Below, piece after piece: positions 25,796-37,250 of a DNA stretch of 64,000 bases. The notes under the pieces were generated by a model. It had not been told where the DNA came from. It made no database searches and saw only the letters and a list, made by a program, of their open reading frames with translations. The number at the start of each line of letters is the position of its first letter. Positions within the stretch are counted from its first letter, which is position 1. Location: positions 14,326,393 to 14,390,392 of the forward strand of contig CM055106.1 of NCBI GenBank assembly GCA_029204225.1. Reading direction: 5' to 3'. Position numbers and translations under genes: made by a program. The stretch comes from Diphasiastrum complanatum. Its lineage: Eukaryota > Streptophyta > Lycopodiopsida > Lycopodiales > Lycopodiaceae.

Positions 25796-26214
25796 TTTTA
25801 TCAATGATAAAATTACATTTTTCTATCCTTAATAGAGTACAAAATCTCTCAAATTTACATCTATCTAATGACTTGGTAAAAATATCTGCCTTTTGATCTT
25901 CAAAAAACAAGATCAATGGCTCCATCAAGAATTTTCTCTCGAACAAAATGGTAGTGTATTTCGATGTGCTTGGTTCAAGCATGTAAAACTGGATTTTTGG
26001 CAAGGTGAATGCAACTTTGATTATCGCAAGATATAGTAGTCGCATCCGCCTGTGGTTGACCTAAATCCACAAGCAATCTTTGTAACCATACCGCTTCTTG
26101 TGTAGCATTGCTGAGTGTTCGATATTCAGCTTCTATCGATGATAAGGCTACTGTAGGTTGCTTTTTGCTGCTCCATGAAATTGTAGCTGTACCATAACTG
26201 GATGTATGGGCATA
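25796..26214 (-). pseudogene. Copia-B RNase H, C-terminal part
   Basis: From 26214 downward the minus strand encodes SSYGTATISWSSKKQPTVAL, EAEYRTLSNATQEAVWLQRL and CDNQSCIHLAKNPVLHA. After a frame change it reads DQKADIFTKSLDRCKFERF, the conserved tail of copia RNase H. It begins just where the piece at 14291 (NIDDRRST) stops, with only about two codons missing between them. Confidence 0.9.
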
Positions 26215-27706
26215 GATGGAGATGCTTGTTTGATCAAAAGGAAGGATGTCTTGATTGGAAAAGGTAAAAGGCAAGGGGGATACAAAAGGATGGGACACCT
26301 CAACTTCAAAACCAAGATGAATCTATCAACAAGTACAAGGCAAGGTTATTGGCAAAAGGATATGCTCAACAACAAGGGATTGACTATGATGAGACCTATG
26401 CACCCGTGGCAAAGATGGTAAGCATTCGAGTCATCGTTTCACTTGCTACACTTTATGGATGGGATCTATGGCAAATGGACATCTCAAATGCATTCTTGAA
26501 TGGTGATCTTGAAGAGGAAGTGTACATGGAGCAATCCAAGATCTACATTTCATCAGCAAAGTCAAATCATGTGTGTCTTCTACAAAAGAGTTTGTATGGC
26601 CTTAAGCAAGCACCAAGGAGTTGGTATGCTAAGCTTAACACTTTTTTACTCTCTCAAGGCTTTGTTATGAGTGAGTATGATCATTCACTTTATTATAGGG
26701 TTGCTGGAAATGATGTTACCATCTTGTTAATCTATGTGGATGATGTCATCTTGAGTGGTGGAGACAATCAAGATGTGGAGGATATCAAGAATGCTCTCAA
26801 CTTAGGAGTTTGAGGTGCATGATCTTGGTAATTTGCATTACATTTTGGGAATAGAAGTCATTAGATCCTCTCAATATACTTTCATTTGTCAAGAGAAGTA
26901 TGCTAATTCTATTCTAGAAAGATTTCATATGGTAGATGCAAAAGCTATTGATACACCTATGGAGTCTCATGTAAAGCTAACTATAAGAGGTAATGAAAGA
27001 TCCTTCGAGGACATTACTCTCTATAGGAAGCTAGTTGCTTTACTCATCTATCTAACCATTACTAGATCTTATCTAAGCTATTGTGTTGAAAGATTGAGTC
27101 AACTCATGCAAGATCCTAGTGAGGAGCATTGGAAGCTAGGAAAGCGAGTTTTGAGATACATCATTGGAACTCAAGATTTTGGCATATTGTATGAGGGATC
27201 ATCACCTAATCTTTTTGGATTTTTAGATTCAGACTATGCTGGAGATGTAATAGATAGGAAATCCATTAGTGCTTATTGTATTTTCATAGGTGATGAAGCT
27301 ATATCATGGATGTCAAAGAAACAAGCCACTATCTCATTGTCATCTAGTGAGGCTGAGTACAAAGCTCTTACACATTGCACAAAGGAGATGGTATGGATCA
27401 AGAGGATGATCAAGGATCTTCACTTGCTGGATTTTTCAGAGAGCCCAATCATCTTTTGTGACAATCAATCAGCCCAAAGAATGGCATCCAATCCTATCTT
27501 TCATGCTAGGAGCAAGCATATTGAGATACAATATCATTTTGTGAGGGAGCAAGTCATTGCAAAGGAGGTGGAGCTTCAACATATGTCTTCAAGGGAATGT
27601 GTAGCTGATATCTTCACTAAAGCATTGGAAAAATACTTGTTCATGAAGCATAGGACTTCACTTGGAATGCTATCAAAGTCTATGCTAAAACTAGTTGAAG
27701 AGAGAG
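26215..27706 (+). pseudogene. A2 right piece: protease end, RT, RNase H (integrase deleted)
   Basis: The + strand resumes A2 at DGDACLIK and GKGKRQGG and reaches the GAG-pre-integrase motif KRMGHLNFK. It then jumps near 26312 straight into RT (DESINKYKARLLAKGYAQQQ), so the whole integrase core is missing. RT contains LYGLKQAPRSWY and the catalytic box LIYVDDVILSG. A one-base frame change near 26812 leads into RNase H (FLDSDYAGDVIDRKS, ISLSSSEAEYKAL, FCDNQSAQRMASNPIFHARS, CVADIFTKALEK) ending VEERV at the LTR. Sequence is close to Copia-A but older. Confidence 0.9.
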
Positions 27707-28375
27707 TGTGAAAGATTCAACTAGTTTCATCACATTTTGCTATATTTCCATATTTGGCATATTGAGGCCAAAACTTGTTTTAGACTTAGAGATTGACTTT
27801 TCAAAGTTCATTAGTCTAAATTTTATCTGAATAAATACTTTTTGAAAGTGTGGGAAAGTTAGAATGCGAGTTTGAGTAGATTCAAATTTGAATAATTGGG
27901 TACATTGAATCTAGACCCAAAATTAGTAGGGTTAGCATTTTGGTGGGAAAGCCAAGTGGCCAAATAGTGTTTGGACCTGTTATAAAGAATGTAACTCGTG
28001 GAGAGAGCTATCTTCTCTCTTCTCTATTTCATTTCATGCTTATATATGGTTCTCTTGGGTTCTACTATCCATTGGTGCACTATCTTGGTGATTGCTTGCA
28101 ATTTTATGTGTAGAATGATCTATATTTGTTATTTTTGGATCTATATTTGTTATTTTTGGATCCACACGTTGAAATACAGTAGCTTGCTGGTTTTGTACAG
28201 ACGGCAACAGTACTTTTTCATTTCATTCAAGTTTGATCAAGTTCTATTAGTGTTTGCTTCTCATTTTGTGTGTAGATGCTGATTTTTCTACATTGGTGAG
28301 ATTGGTAGTGTATTTCTCTTTATAACCAAAGATTATTGAAGTAGATTGGATCATGATGATCTGAAATCTTTCACA
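27707..28375 (+). repeat. A2 3' LTR, 669 bp
   Basis: It begins TGTGAAAGATT and ends AATCTTTCACA, a perfect 11-bp terminal inverted repeat. The ORF stop TGA lies in its first five bases, as in Copia-A. No 5' LTR of A2 is present. Confidence 0.88.
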
Positions 28376-28384
28376 ACAAGTACT

Positions 28385-28730
28385 TTTTGAGGTCGATTCG
28401 GGTAAGCAGGATTCCTCAAATCAGGAAAAGATTGAAACGGATTTTGCTATACAGAATGGGGTATTGTTTCGTAAGGGCAAAGTATGTGTACCGGAGAATG
28501 ACACAATTAGGGCCCAAATCCTGCATGAGTGTCATGATAGTCCATGCGCAGTACATCCAGGTATAAAAAGAACACTTGACTTAGTTAGGCGGCACTTTTG
28601 GTGGCCTAAGATGAAAAGTCTTATGTACTTAGATGTACTAAGTGTCAGTTAAATAAAGCTGAAAGGCTAAAAGCTAGTGGCCTATTGCATCCATTGGATA
28701 TTCCTACTAAAAAGTCAGAAAGTATATAAG
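28385..28730 (+). pseudogene. Gypsy integrase zinc-binding fragment
   Basis: The + strand encodes ILHECHDSPCAVHPGIKRTL and VRRHFWWPKMKS. After a frame change it reads CTKCQLNKAERLKASGLLHP, the H2C2 zinc-binding domain of gypsy integrase, closest to the same part of Gyp1. It ends at PTKKSES and is followed by the foldback element. The A2 3' LTR abuts its left side, so A2 may have inserted into this gypsy copy. Confidence 0.85.
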
Positions 28731-28762
28731 AGGACGCACCTACTAGATTCCCATGATGCCCC

Positions 28763-30365
28763 TAAAGAACCCAAGAAGTTATATTCAAGAACCACAATTT
28801 ATGGAAGGTGTCTTTTGACATTCCACTAACTTGTGAGCATCTTGGCCTTATATTTGCCTCCCCATTTTTTGGCTTGTGTAGGCATTCTATAGTGCTTTGG
28901 AGTGTGTCACTGGCCATCTATATGAGAGGGAGAGGGTGCCCAATTGAGGGGAGAATTCTTGTGTTGTGACTTGCTTCTATCCTCTAGTGGATTGCTAGTG
29001 TGTAGAGAGCTTTGATTTTGTTTGCGAGGATCACCATCTTTGGTATGAGACTTAGATGGGGGTAGGATCTTGAGCATGCTTGTGTATGTGATGGTAGTGA
29101 TCGTGGTTGTGGTAGATAGGTCTTGCTTGAAGCTTGGATCTAGCTATGGTTGGTGGGTGGTAAATTCTTGAGGCCATCTTGTTTGTCTACTTTTGGAAGG
29201 ATCTTAGGAGCATTGGAGGAGAGGAAAATTGGAGGCTTTTGAAGGCATTGGTGGACATCTACTCAAAGGCTTAGTGGGCTACTCTTCTTAGTTATTAAGT
29301 TATATTCAAGAATCACAAGTTATGGAAGGTGTCTTTGGACATTCCACTAACTTGTGAGCCTCTTGGCCCTTCATTTGCTTCCCCATTTCTTATTGGCTTG
29401 TGTTGGCATTTCATAGTGTTTTGGAGTGTGTCATTGGCCATCTATATGAGAGGGAGAGGCCGCCCAATTGGGGGGAGATTTCTTGTGTTGTGACTTGCTT
29501 CTATCCTCTAGTGGATTGCTAGTGTGTAGAGAGCTTTGATTTTGTTTGCTTGCTCTTGTGAGAATCACCATCTTTGGTATAGGACTTAGATGGGGGTAGG
29601 ATCTTGAGCATGCAAGTATGTGATGGTAGTGATTGTGGTTTAGCAAGGGGGTGCTAGATAGGTCTTGCTTGAAGCTTGGATCTAGCTATTGTTGGGTGGT
29701 AAATTCTTAAGGTCATCTTGTTTGTCTACTTTTGGAAGGATCTTAGGAGCATTGAAGGAGAGGCACAATGGAGGCTTTTGGAGGCATTGGTGGACATCTA
29801 CCCAAAGGATATACCACTTTAACGAATAGGAAGAGCAACCCACCAAGCCTTTGAGTAGATGTCCACCATATGCCTCCAAAAGCCTCTCCTCCAATGCTCC
29901 TAAGATCCTTCTAAAAGTAGACAAACAAGATGGCCTCAAGAATTTACCACCCAACCACAGCTACATCCAAGCTTCAAGCAAGACCTATCTAGCACCCCCT
30001 TGCTAACCCACAATCACTACCATCACAAACACAAGCATGCTCAAGATCCTACCCCCATCTAAGTCCCATACCAAAGATGGCCGCTCCTCACAAGATCAAG
30101 CAAGCAAAATCAAAGCTCTCTACACACTAGCAATCCACTAGAGGATAGAAGCAAGTCACAATACAAGAATTCTTCACTCAATTGGGCACCCTCTCCCTCT
30201 CTTATTGATGGCCAATGACACACTCCAAAGCACTATGGAATGCCTACACAAGCCAATAAGAAATGGGGTGGCAAATGAAGGGCCAAGAGGCTCACAAGTT
30301 AGTGGAATGTCAAAAGACATCTTCCATAACTTGTGGTTCTTGAATATAACTTCTTGGGTTCTTTA
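28763..30365. mobile_element. Foldback element: two direct and one inverted ~520-bp copies
   Basis: A unit starting AAGTTATATTCAAGAA(C/T)CACA occurs at 28776 and 29297 in direct orientation and, inverted, from about 29840 to 30365. The outermost sequence TAAAGAACCCAAGAAG at 28763 has its reverse complement ending at 30365. Copies 2 and 3 are separated by a spacer of roughly 30-40 bp and could form a hairpin with 500-bp arms. No coding capacity is recognised and no clear target duplication is seen. It could be a non-autonomous DNA transposon of foldback type or an arrayed LTR-like repeat. Confidence 0.75.
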
Positions 30366-31221
30366 TGTTATCTACTAAGGGGCCCACAAAACATTCAGGG
30401 CAGATTGGGTAGATTTTGCCAAAACACCACATGGCTTACTTGTCAAATAAAACGCCATTTTCATTTTGCATCTTGGCATGCATCAACCATCTCAATGAAC
30501 AAAACAAACATATTACAAAGGTAAAATAAAAAATTCCCATGCAATTAAGGTCATGATATGGGCCGATTTGGTCCATTCCTTTGGGTTACGTTTTCCATGG
30601 GAGGCATTGGACCACCCTTGGCAGGTCTTCCCCTTTGGCACGGCCCAAGGGCTTTAGGCCTCTTCACATGCTCCCTCACCCCGACTCATTCTGTACATCA
30701 AAAACAGGTTCATGGGTTAAGAATCACCCTCCTTTACTGCTCTTCTGATCCCGTTCGCCGGATCGTTTTCCTAGCATCACATCCTTTGAGCTCACTCAAC
30801 GTCCTCGATTCAGCATGCATTCAATGTGTTGCCATTTATAGCACGATCCTCACATGGTAGTAACAATCGTCACCTGAGTGCAACACATTCACCGGAGAAG
30901 AAGCCCATCCCACTAACTACGTTAATCAAGAGGTTAGTCAAGGGACGGGTTGTGCATGTGAATAGCCTCTTAAGATGAATGGGGCCAGCCCATTCCATAA
31001 TACCATAATAATACAATATACACACAAACAATCATCCACAAGTGGCATTGTACACCTGGCATGAAACGGCCACTTCGGCTTTTTGCGAGAGGAGGAAGGG
31101 AGAGTTCTAGAGATGGCGGGGATTACATAATGCAAGCAAATCTGAAGGATCTTTCTTCTTCTTGGCTGCTGCTCCTTGTTTGCAGGGAGTGGATCGGGAG
31201 AGGGAGATGAAGCTATGAGAT
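30366..31221. other. Possible promoter and 5' UTR of a host gene
   Basis: No coding region recognised. The last 150 bases are purine-rich, then contain a CTTCTTCTTGGCTGCTGCTCC stretch typical of plant 5' leaders. A 5-codon upstream ORF (MAGIT) starts at about 31113. This supports a transcribed leader for the putative exon at 31222 but is not proof. Confidence 0.35.
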
Positions 31222-31279
31222 ATGGCGTCTCAGGTGGTATGCTTAGCGGGAAGGCGTCTCACCTCATGTTTCAGATTCC
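31222..31279 (+). CDS. Putative first coding exon, possible mitochondrial-targeted protein
   Basis: ATGGCGTCTCAGG opens a 19-codon stretch (MASQVVCLAGRRLTSCFRF) that ends in a strong plant splice donor (CC|GTAAGTTTTTTC, GT at 31280). The peptide is rich in Arg, Ser and hydrophobic residues and lacks acidic residues, which resembles a mitochondrial presequence. The exon ends in phase 1. I do not recognise the family. A compatible acceptor is proposed at 37726; the interval would be a 6.4-kb intron holding Gyp2 in antisense. It could also be a chance ATG beside a chance donor. Confidence 0.4.
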
Positions 31280-33489
31280 GTAAGTTTTTTCTTTAACTTT
31301 GCTCTATCCCTGAGTTTTGCAATCCGGATCCTCTTTGTATGACAACAGCAGCAGGAAATTGCGGTTAGTTTTATAGCTGGTGAGCGTTTGTATCTATTTT
31401 GCTGCTTGCAACCCGTGGTGTACTTAGTTTTGTTATCATTTTGTCCTTGTACAAGATTCTGACGTGTAATTATTGCTTTTGTGAGGAATTTGTGCAAAGT
31501 ATAAGGGACAGCGCGTGTGGCCTTTAGATTCGATTGCTTTATTTTCATTGAGGTATTGACTGCTATTGGCTCTTCGGACGAAGAAATATGTGTTTCTTCT
31601 CGTAATGTTGAATGAATTTTCAGTGGATCCTGAAGTATTTTGCTAACAGTCAACGCGTGCTTCGGAAAACCGAGTAGTGCCAATCTGACATACTTGGAGG
31701 CAGGTTTAGCGAAACTGAAAAAGAACTTTGCGTGTTAATCTCGTTTGCACGTATATGACCAAGGGTGGATCTTTTTGCAATAGTCAGTTTGTAAGAATAT
31801 AATAATAGAACACAGTCGATTCTAATCTTTTGTAAACAATGCATGTCGCTGCCATATCTACCGACTTGTTCCCTTTTGTTAAGCATTGGAATAGCCATGT
31901 GGTTGTAGCTTTTGTTCCAAGCATGCTTTAACGGGATATCAACATCTTCTACGTTTTTCTCTGAGTCGAATGCTCAGTAGACTTTTATGCTCCTCTAATT
32001 AGAAAATACATAAATGACACCGTGTATTCAGACCGGAATAGTAGTAGAAGGTAACTGCATTCAGAGAAATTTGGCAGAATGGAGGATTTGAAAAGCAGCA
32101 GTTGAAAATTTTGATATTGAATGTACTTACGAAAAAGCTACAAGTACATTCAAGAACTGTTTACAGATGATACTGCCCAAGAATCAGGCCACCTAATTTT
32201 TTTGGTAACGGGATTTTGACATCCAGCTATGTAGACATTTTCTGGAGGGGTCGGCTGTTCTTTGAGAACATACTGAAGAAGACCGAGCTGAGAAATAGAG
32301 GAGGATATGCTGATCTGCAACAGAACTCAAAGACGGGTTCAAAATGCTGTCTTCTATTCAACACAATTTTGAGTGGTCACACTTGCAACACAATGGAAGC
32401 ATTATTTGTTTGGAAATGAGATTATATTCAGTACGGGACTTCAATAGTACCCATGCATGTTATTGTCTAAGTTTTGAAGGAAACTAGATTCTCTTGGATA
32501 CAACTAGCTAAGAAGCAAATGACAATTAACAAGTGGGAAGAAAAAAACAGAAGGGACCATTATATGTAAACACGATTTACGTTGAAAGACAAAGTACCAA
32601 CGCTAAATCACAAGTAACTTGAAAGCTCTTTTCATTTAATACATGCACTTCAGCAGTTGTTTTGTTAGTGAATTAACACTAATAAAGATACTCAGTTTGA
32701 AAGCACCATTCAAAAAGAATAAAGTAATGAGTAGCACTAGAGCAACCTAAAGCTGTTTTTGTTTCAATATACATTGTGTCAAACAACAAAAACGTTAAAT
32801 CCACTTGTGCCAAAATTGCTCTCTTTGATAGTTTAAGATTTGGATAGTTGCAATTTTACATTCTCGGACAATTGGATAGTTTAAGATTGGAAAGTTGCAA
32901 TTTCAAGAGCAGAAATCGGTCCAAAAAGAACTAAGTTAAAAGTTTATTATAGTGAACTAATGCTAATAAAGAAAAGTAGGTTGAAAGCTCTTTTGTAGTT
33001 AAATATTTGCTTGTTTAAAAAGAAACCTGAAATCTTATAGTCACAAAATCAAGCACTTCAGACAATTCAAGATTGGAAAGTTGCAATTTCAAGTGGTCTT
33101 TGAAGAAGTTGCTTGTCCAAAAATTGCATGCCCTAAATTTGAATCAAAAGGTTTTTCTTTTTTAATCTGTAATACGTCACCCCCATTTTTCAAAACTAAA
33201 GATGTTATTTATTTCTTAATAGAGCCCGCCTCACCCTCTTTTACAAAATTCATCAAACCACATCTGCTTATCTTTTTCTTATTCAATTTTACTTCCAAAA
33301 GTCTTGTTATAAAGTGATAACATGATATTTCAGCCTATGTTTTCAACAAATGTTTTCTAATTCCCAGTGGCATGTGCAAAAGGAATGATAAGCTTGAGAC
33401 AATTACCCACAACAAGAATATGGCTATAGTTATGATCAAAATCTCAAGTGTTGAATCAATGAAGCATAAAAGACAGCAATAGACTAAAG
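31280..33489. other. Intron-like A/T-rich DNA, no gene recognised
   Basis: No domain found on either strand. The phrase ATTGGAAAGTTGCAATTTCAAG occurs at about 32886 and 33072 as a short direct repeat. Open frames here lack family signatures. Confidence 0.4.
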
Positions 33490-35344
33490 CCTTACAAGCA
33501 ATAGACAAGACAATAGGTTCTCCCACGAAGAGCCCAAGCAATTCCGATCAATAATCTGAAAAATGAGTGTACAAATGCCCCTACAGTATCTCCCTCTGCA
33601 AACTCAACATGGCGCCGATGACGATCAACAATGGTCCTGTACCACTGCTGAATATGTTGTAAATGAGTAGCAGCTCTAGTAATAATCTCCCGAGCACTCG
33701 AAAGATAAGTTGAAATAGTAACAGGTGCATCATCTGGAGGAGCAGGTATACCGGATAGAACTTGTGAGTATCCATGAGCAAGCAGGAAAGGAGAAACATC
33801 TGTGCTGGAACTAACAGAATTGTTATAACTATACTCAGCCAAACATAGTCACGACCAAAAGGAGAAACATAATGTCGTAAATAATCCTCCAATACCCGGT
33901 TAATAACCTCAGACTGACCATCCGCAGAAGAATGATAAGCAGTGCCCATAAGTATCTTAACATCCAAGATACGCATAAGCTCTGTCTAAAAACCTGATGT
34001 AAACTTGGTATCCCGATCAGTAAGTATAGATCGTGGGAGACCATGTAAGCGGAAAATCTCAGAAATAAATATACGACCACACTGCTCTGTTATAATAGTA
34101 CGTCTGACTGGTATGAAATGAGCTTGTTTAGAAAACCCATCAACTACCACCAAACAAGAGTCATGACCACGCTGAGTACGGGGAAGACCTAAAATGAAGT
34201 CCATAGATATATCAGTCCACTGGCGGGAAGGAATAGGCCAACTTTGAAGGAGACTGCTAGGTTTTTCACGGGAATACTTGTTACAAAGGCAAAAATCACA
34301 AGTATGAAGAAGGTGGGAAAGCTCACGCTTCATGGAAGGCCAATAAAAATGTTCTTTCAAACGGAACAAGGACTTCTGAAAACCAAAATGGCCACCAACA
34401 GGAGAGGAATGGGCATCAAGAAGGAGCTGTGGACGTATGTCGAGAGTGCTGGGAATACATAACAAACCATAGTGAAACAAACGATGATTAACAATGGAAT
34501 AAACTTGGTGAGGGTGAGAGGAAGGACGAGAGGCAGACGACATAACATCACGAAAGTCTGGACATGTGGCATAAGCCTGAGGAAGATCATCATACCAAGA
34601 GTGGGGAGACGTAACAAGACTGTAAGTAAGAGCAGGTAAACGAGACAAAGCATCAGCAACAGCGTTACTTTTACCAGGCTTATAATGACTATCAAAATGA
34701 AAGGACTGTAAAAGCTGAAGCCAACGGTATTGACGATCACTAAGATCCTTTTGTTTATACAAATAACGAAGTGACTGGTGATCAGTAAAAACATCAAACG
34801 GAACACGATACAGATAATGACGCCACTTCTTTAAAGCAAAAATGATAGCAAGCAACTCTTTTTCATGAGTGGAATAGCGCTGCTCATACGAACGAAGACG
34901 ACGGGATTCATATGCAATAACACACTGACGCTGATGTAACAAAGCACCTAATCCTGTGGAACTAGCATCAGTTTCAACAGCAAAACGCTGGGAAAAATTT
35001 GGAAGACATAAAACAGGGGCAGTGGTAAGCTTAACCTTCAAAGTATCAAAAGCTGACTGACATGCGGGAGTCCAAGCAAACAAAGTTTCCTTTTTCAACA
35101 GAGCATGCAAAGGAGATGCAAGAGTGGCAAAATGAGCAACTGGTTTACGAAGATGGATAGCAAGACCAAGAAACATACGAACATCATGAACATCAGTAGG
35201 CACAGGCCATGAAAGAATAGAACGGACCTTACAAAGGTCGAGACGAACAGTACCATTAGTAACAAAGAAGCCCAAAAACTCGATTTGTACAACAGCAAAA
35301 GAACATTTAGAACGTTTAGCATACAGATGATGAGTAACTAACAA
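33490..35344 (-). pseudogene. Gyp2 RNase H and integrase
   Basis: From 35344 the frame encodes the RT thumb (EFLGFFVTNGTVRLD), RNase H (AVETDASSTGLGALLHQ, FTDHQSLRYLYKQKDL, NAVADALSRLPA) and integrase: the H2C2 domain (GGHFGFQKSLFRL... CDFCLCNK), SMDFILGLPRTQ and LTDRDTKFTSGF. A single TAG follows at about 33985, then YHSSADGQSEVINRVLEDYL. All three integrase acids are kept. Similarity ends near HRRHVEFAEGDTV (33590), and no chromodomain is visible. Confidence 0.9.
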
Positions 35345-36374
35345 AACAAAAACAGAACGAACGTGCTGAACATGAAGAGAGAGAGAGTGGTGCTATAAAT
35401 GAGGATATCGTCAAAATAAACAATGACACACTTTCCAAGCAGAGGACGAAAGATATTAGTCATGACATTCTGAAAAGTGGGCGGGCCATTGGTAACACCA
35501 AAAGGAAGGACACGAAACTCATACAGACCAAAGTGGGTACGGAAAGCTGTCTTGTGCTCATCAGGAGGATGCATACAAATCTGGTCATAACCGGAACAGA
35601 GGTCAAGTTTAGAAAAGATCTTGGCTTGGCCTAACTGGTCAAACAGGTCATCCATATGAGGGATAGGGTACTGATTACGGATAGTAAGTTTATTTAAAGC
35701 ACGATAATCAGTACATAGACGTTTAGTACCATCCTTCTTATCAACAAGTAAAACAGGAGCACCAAAAGGACTGTGGCTAGGAACAGTAAGGCCTTGACGT
35801 AATAAATCAGACACCTGACGCTAGACTTTTTCGCGCTCAACAATAGACATACGAAAAGGAGGACGAGAAGGAGGTGATGTAGAGGAAACAAGGTCTATAT
35901 GGTGGTTGACATCTCGTAAAGGTGGTAATTGAGTCGGCTCTCTAAGAACATGCTCAAATTCACGCAACAGTTCAGAAAATACCTGTGGCAAAGGTGGTGC
36001 ATCCGCAATAGGCTGAACTGGCTGAATAGAAAGAATAGCCGCACAGTGGGCCTTCGGGAGGCTCCGTATGAACTGCTTCCCGGAAGTAAGTTGATAGTCT
36101 TGTCGAGAATCAATACCGGAAAATATATGCTGAGTACCATCATGAGAGAATGTCAATGTCTGCTGCTGGGCGCTGGCAACCTCAACATGCAGGGGATGAG
36201 GCGTAGTGCTGGCATAGCACGAATGCGTGTAGTAATATGACTGCTGAGAAACGAGTGAGTGCTACCCGTGTCAACAAGGGCAATAAACTCACGACCAGTG
36301 ATACGTACGCGAAGACGGATATGGCGTGGACCCGGCTTACTGGCCCAGTAGCATAAGCAAGCTGAGCATGGCAT
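35338..36374 (-). pseudogene. Gyp2 protease and reverse transcriptase
   Basis: The protease shows the catalytic triad motif ALVDTGSTHSFLS near 36255-36290. RT runs from about 36156 through [18 protein letters not shown], the intact first catalytic Asp ([11 protein letters not shown]) and the box [12 protein letters not shown]. After YSTT the frame is lost at a short (CT)n run (about 35374-35392) and resumes as THHLYAKRSKC. A two-base slip in that run explains the break. Confidence 0.9.
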
Positions 36375-36378
36375 ACAG

Positions 36379-37248
36379 CTATATCAAGGGGATCAGGAAG
36401 AGGCTCAGTGGGTGTGGCAAACTGATCAACAGGTGGGTCATCATCAAGAATATGAAGGCATATGGCAGAATCATGACTATCATCAGGTGTGTCAGCATCA
36501 TGGAAATAGACGGCATTAGCAGTGGCAGGCTATCGGCAATCACGGGCGATATGATCAGGACTCTTACAGTTGAAACATAAGCGCTTCTCACGGATCTCAG
36601 ACATCTCAGACTGTGAGTAGCGACGAACAAAAACAGGACGTGGTGCAGACGGAAGAGTGGACGAAGGTGAACTGACAGATGTGGGACTAGTAGAGGATGG
36701 AGAGGAAAAAATAGGACGTGTGAAAGGACGCGAAGGACGAGAAACGGAGGAAGAGATGGGAGAGCACTTGTGCTACAGTGCGGTAGCAAGGGAGATGGCG
36801 TGAGAAAGAGTGAGTGGAAAAAAAGAAGAAACATCATACCTGAGTGCGCCTCGTAGACCAGCAACGTAGCGAGAGATGCTCTCCAATGTAGAAATATCTG
36901 GGAATAGATAGGAAAGCTCTGTAAACCGTGTCGTATAAGCAGCCAAGTCACCAGTGTGAGATAAACTGCGAAAGGTGTCGCGCTGTCGAATAAGCCACTG
37001 AGGATCAGTCATCGCTAGGCGGAGTGCTGTCATAAATTCTGTCCAACTAGCAAGGCCAGGGTGTGAAGCCGTCTGGCGAAACATGCGCCACCAAGTAGCA
37101 GCACGGCCCTCCAAATGTGAAGCAGCCAAATGTATCCGCTGAAGTAGGTCTCAAGCTTAGAATACCAATTCTCGAGTTCATTCCCATCGGATGACCCAGA
37201 ATACATAGTAAGCTGAACCTTATCCTTAAAGTCTCGTGGCAAATCCAT
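36379..37248 (-). pseudogene. Gyp2 gag
   Basis: ATG at 37246-37248 starts MDLPRDFKDKVQL and ENWYSKLETYF. A frame change near 37140 leads into the Retrotrans_gag core (HLEGRAATWWRMFRQ, TDPQWLIRQRDTFRSLSH, YTTRFTELSYLFPD). A CCHC zinc knuckle (CFNCKSPDHIARDC) is near 36540-36580. The spacing is normal for gypsy gag. Two frame changes break it. Confidence 0.85.
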
Positions 37249-37250
37249 GG

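Larger units (their letters stand above)
14291..26214. mobile_element. Circularly permuted 11.9-kb inserted block (Copia-B, H3, Copia-C)
   Basis: This block interrupts A2 between two adjacent protease codons. Inside it Copia-B (minus strand) is split. Its 5' LTR, gag, protease, integrase, RT and the first part of RNase H occupy 14291-18870. The rest of RNase H and the 3' LTR occupy 25547-26214, at the opposite end. Joining 26214 to 14291 gives a continuous Copia-B in which only a few bases are missing. The outer flanks of its LTRs then carry the same 5-bp target duplication and rejoin an H-family reading frame. Integration of a circle opened inside Copia-B RNase H is the simplest explanation (inference). 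About 2 bp (TG) are shared at the left junction. Confidence 0.75.
33490..37250 (-). mobile_element. Gyp2: Ty3/gypsy element, no LTRs recognised
   Basis: A near-complete gag-pol body on the minus strand in the order gag, protease, RT, RNase H, integrase. It has a few frameshifts and stops and loses similarity after the integrase core. No LTR pair, primer-binding site or purine tract was recognised at either end, so it is truncated or its LTRs are too diverged to see. It lies in the putative intron downstream of the exon at 31222. Confidence 0.88.

Noticed and set aside
14291-26214. Simple nested insertion of Copia-B into A2
   Set aside because: A normal insertion would be bounded by LTRs and a 5-bp duplication. 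Here the block ends lie inside RNase H and the LTRs are internal.
14291-26214. A single inversion between A2 and Copia-B
   Set aside because: An inversion would flip one part of A2. Both A2 pieces stay on the + strand and both Copia-B pieces on the minus strand.
31264-31683. 139-codon minus-strand frame
   Set aside because: It overlaps the better supported + strand exon/donor and has no family signature.
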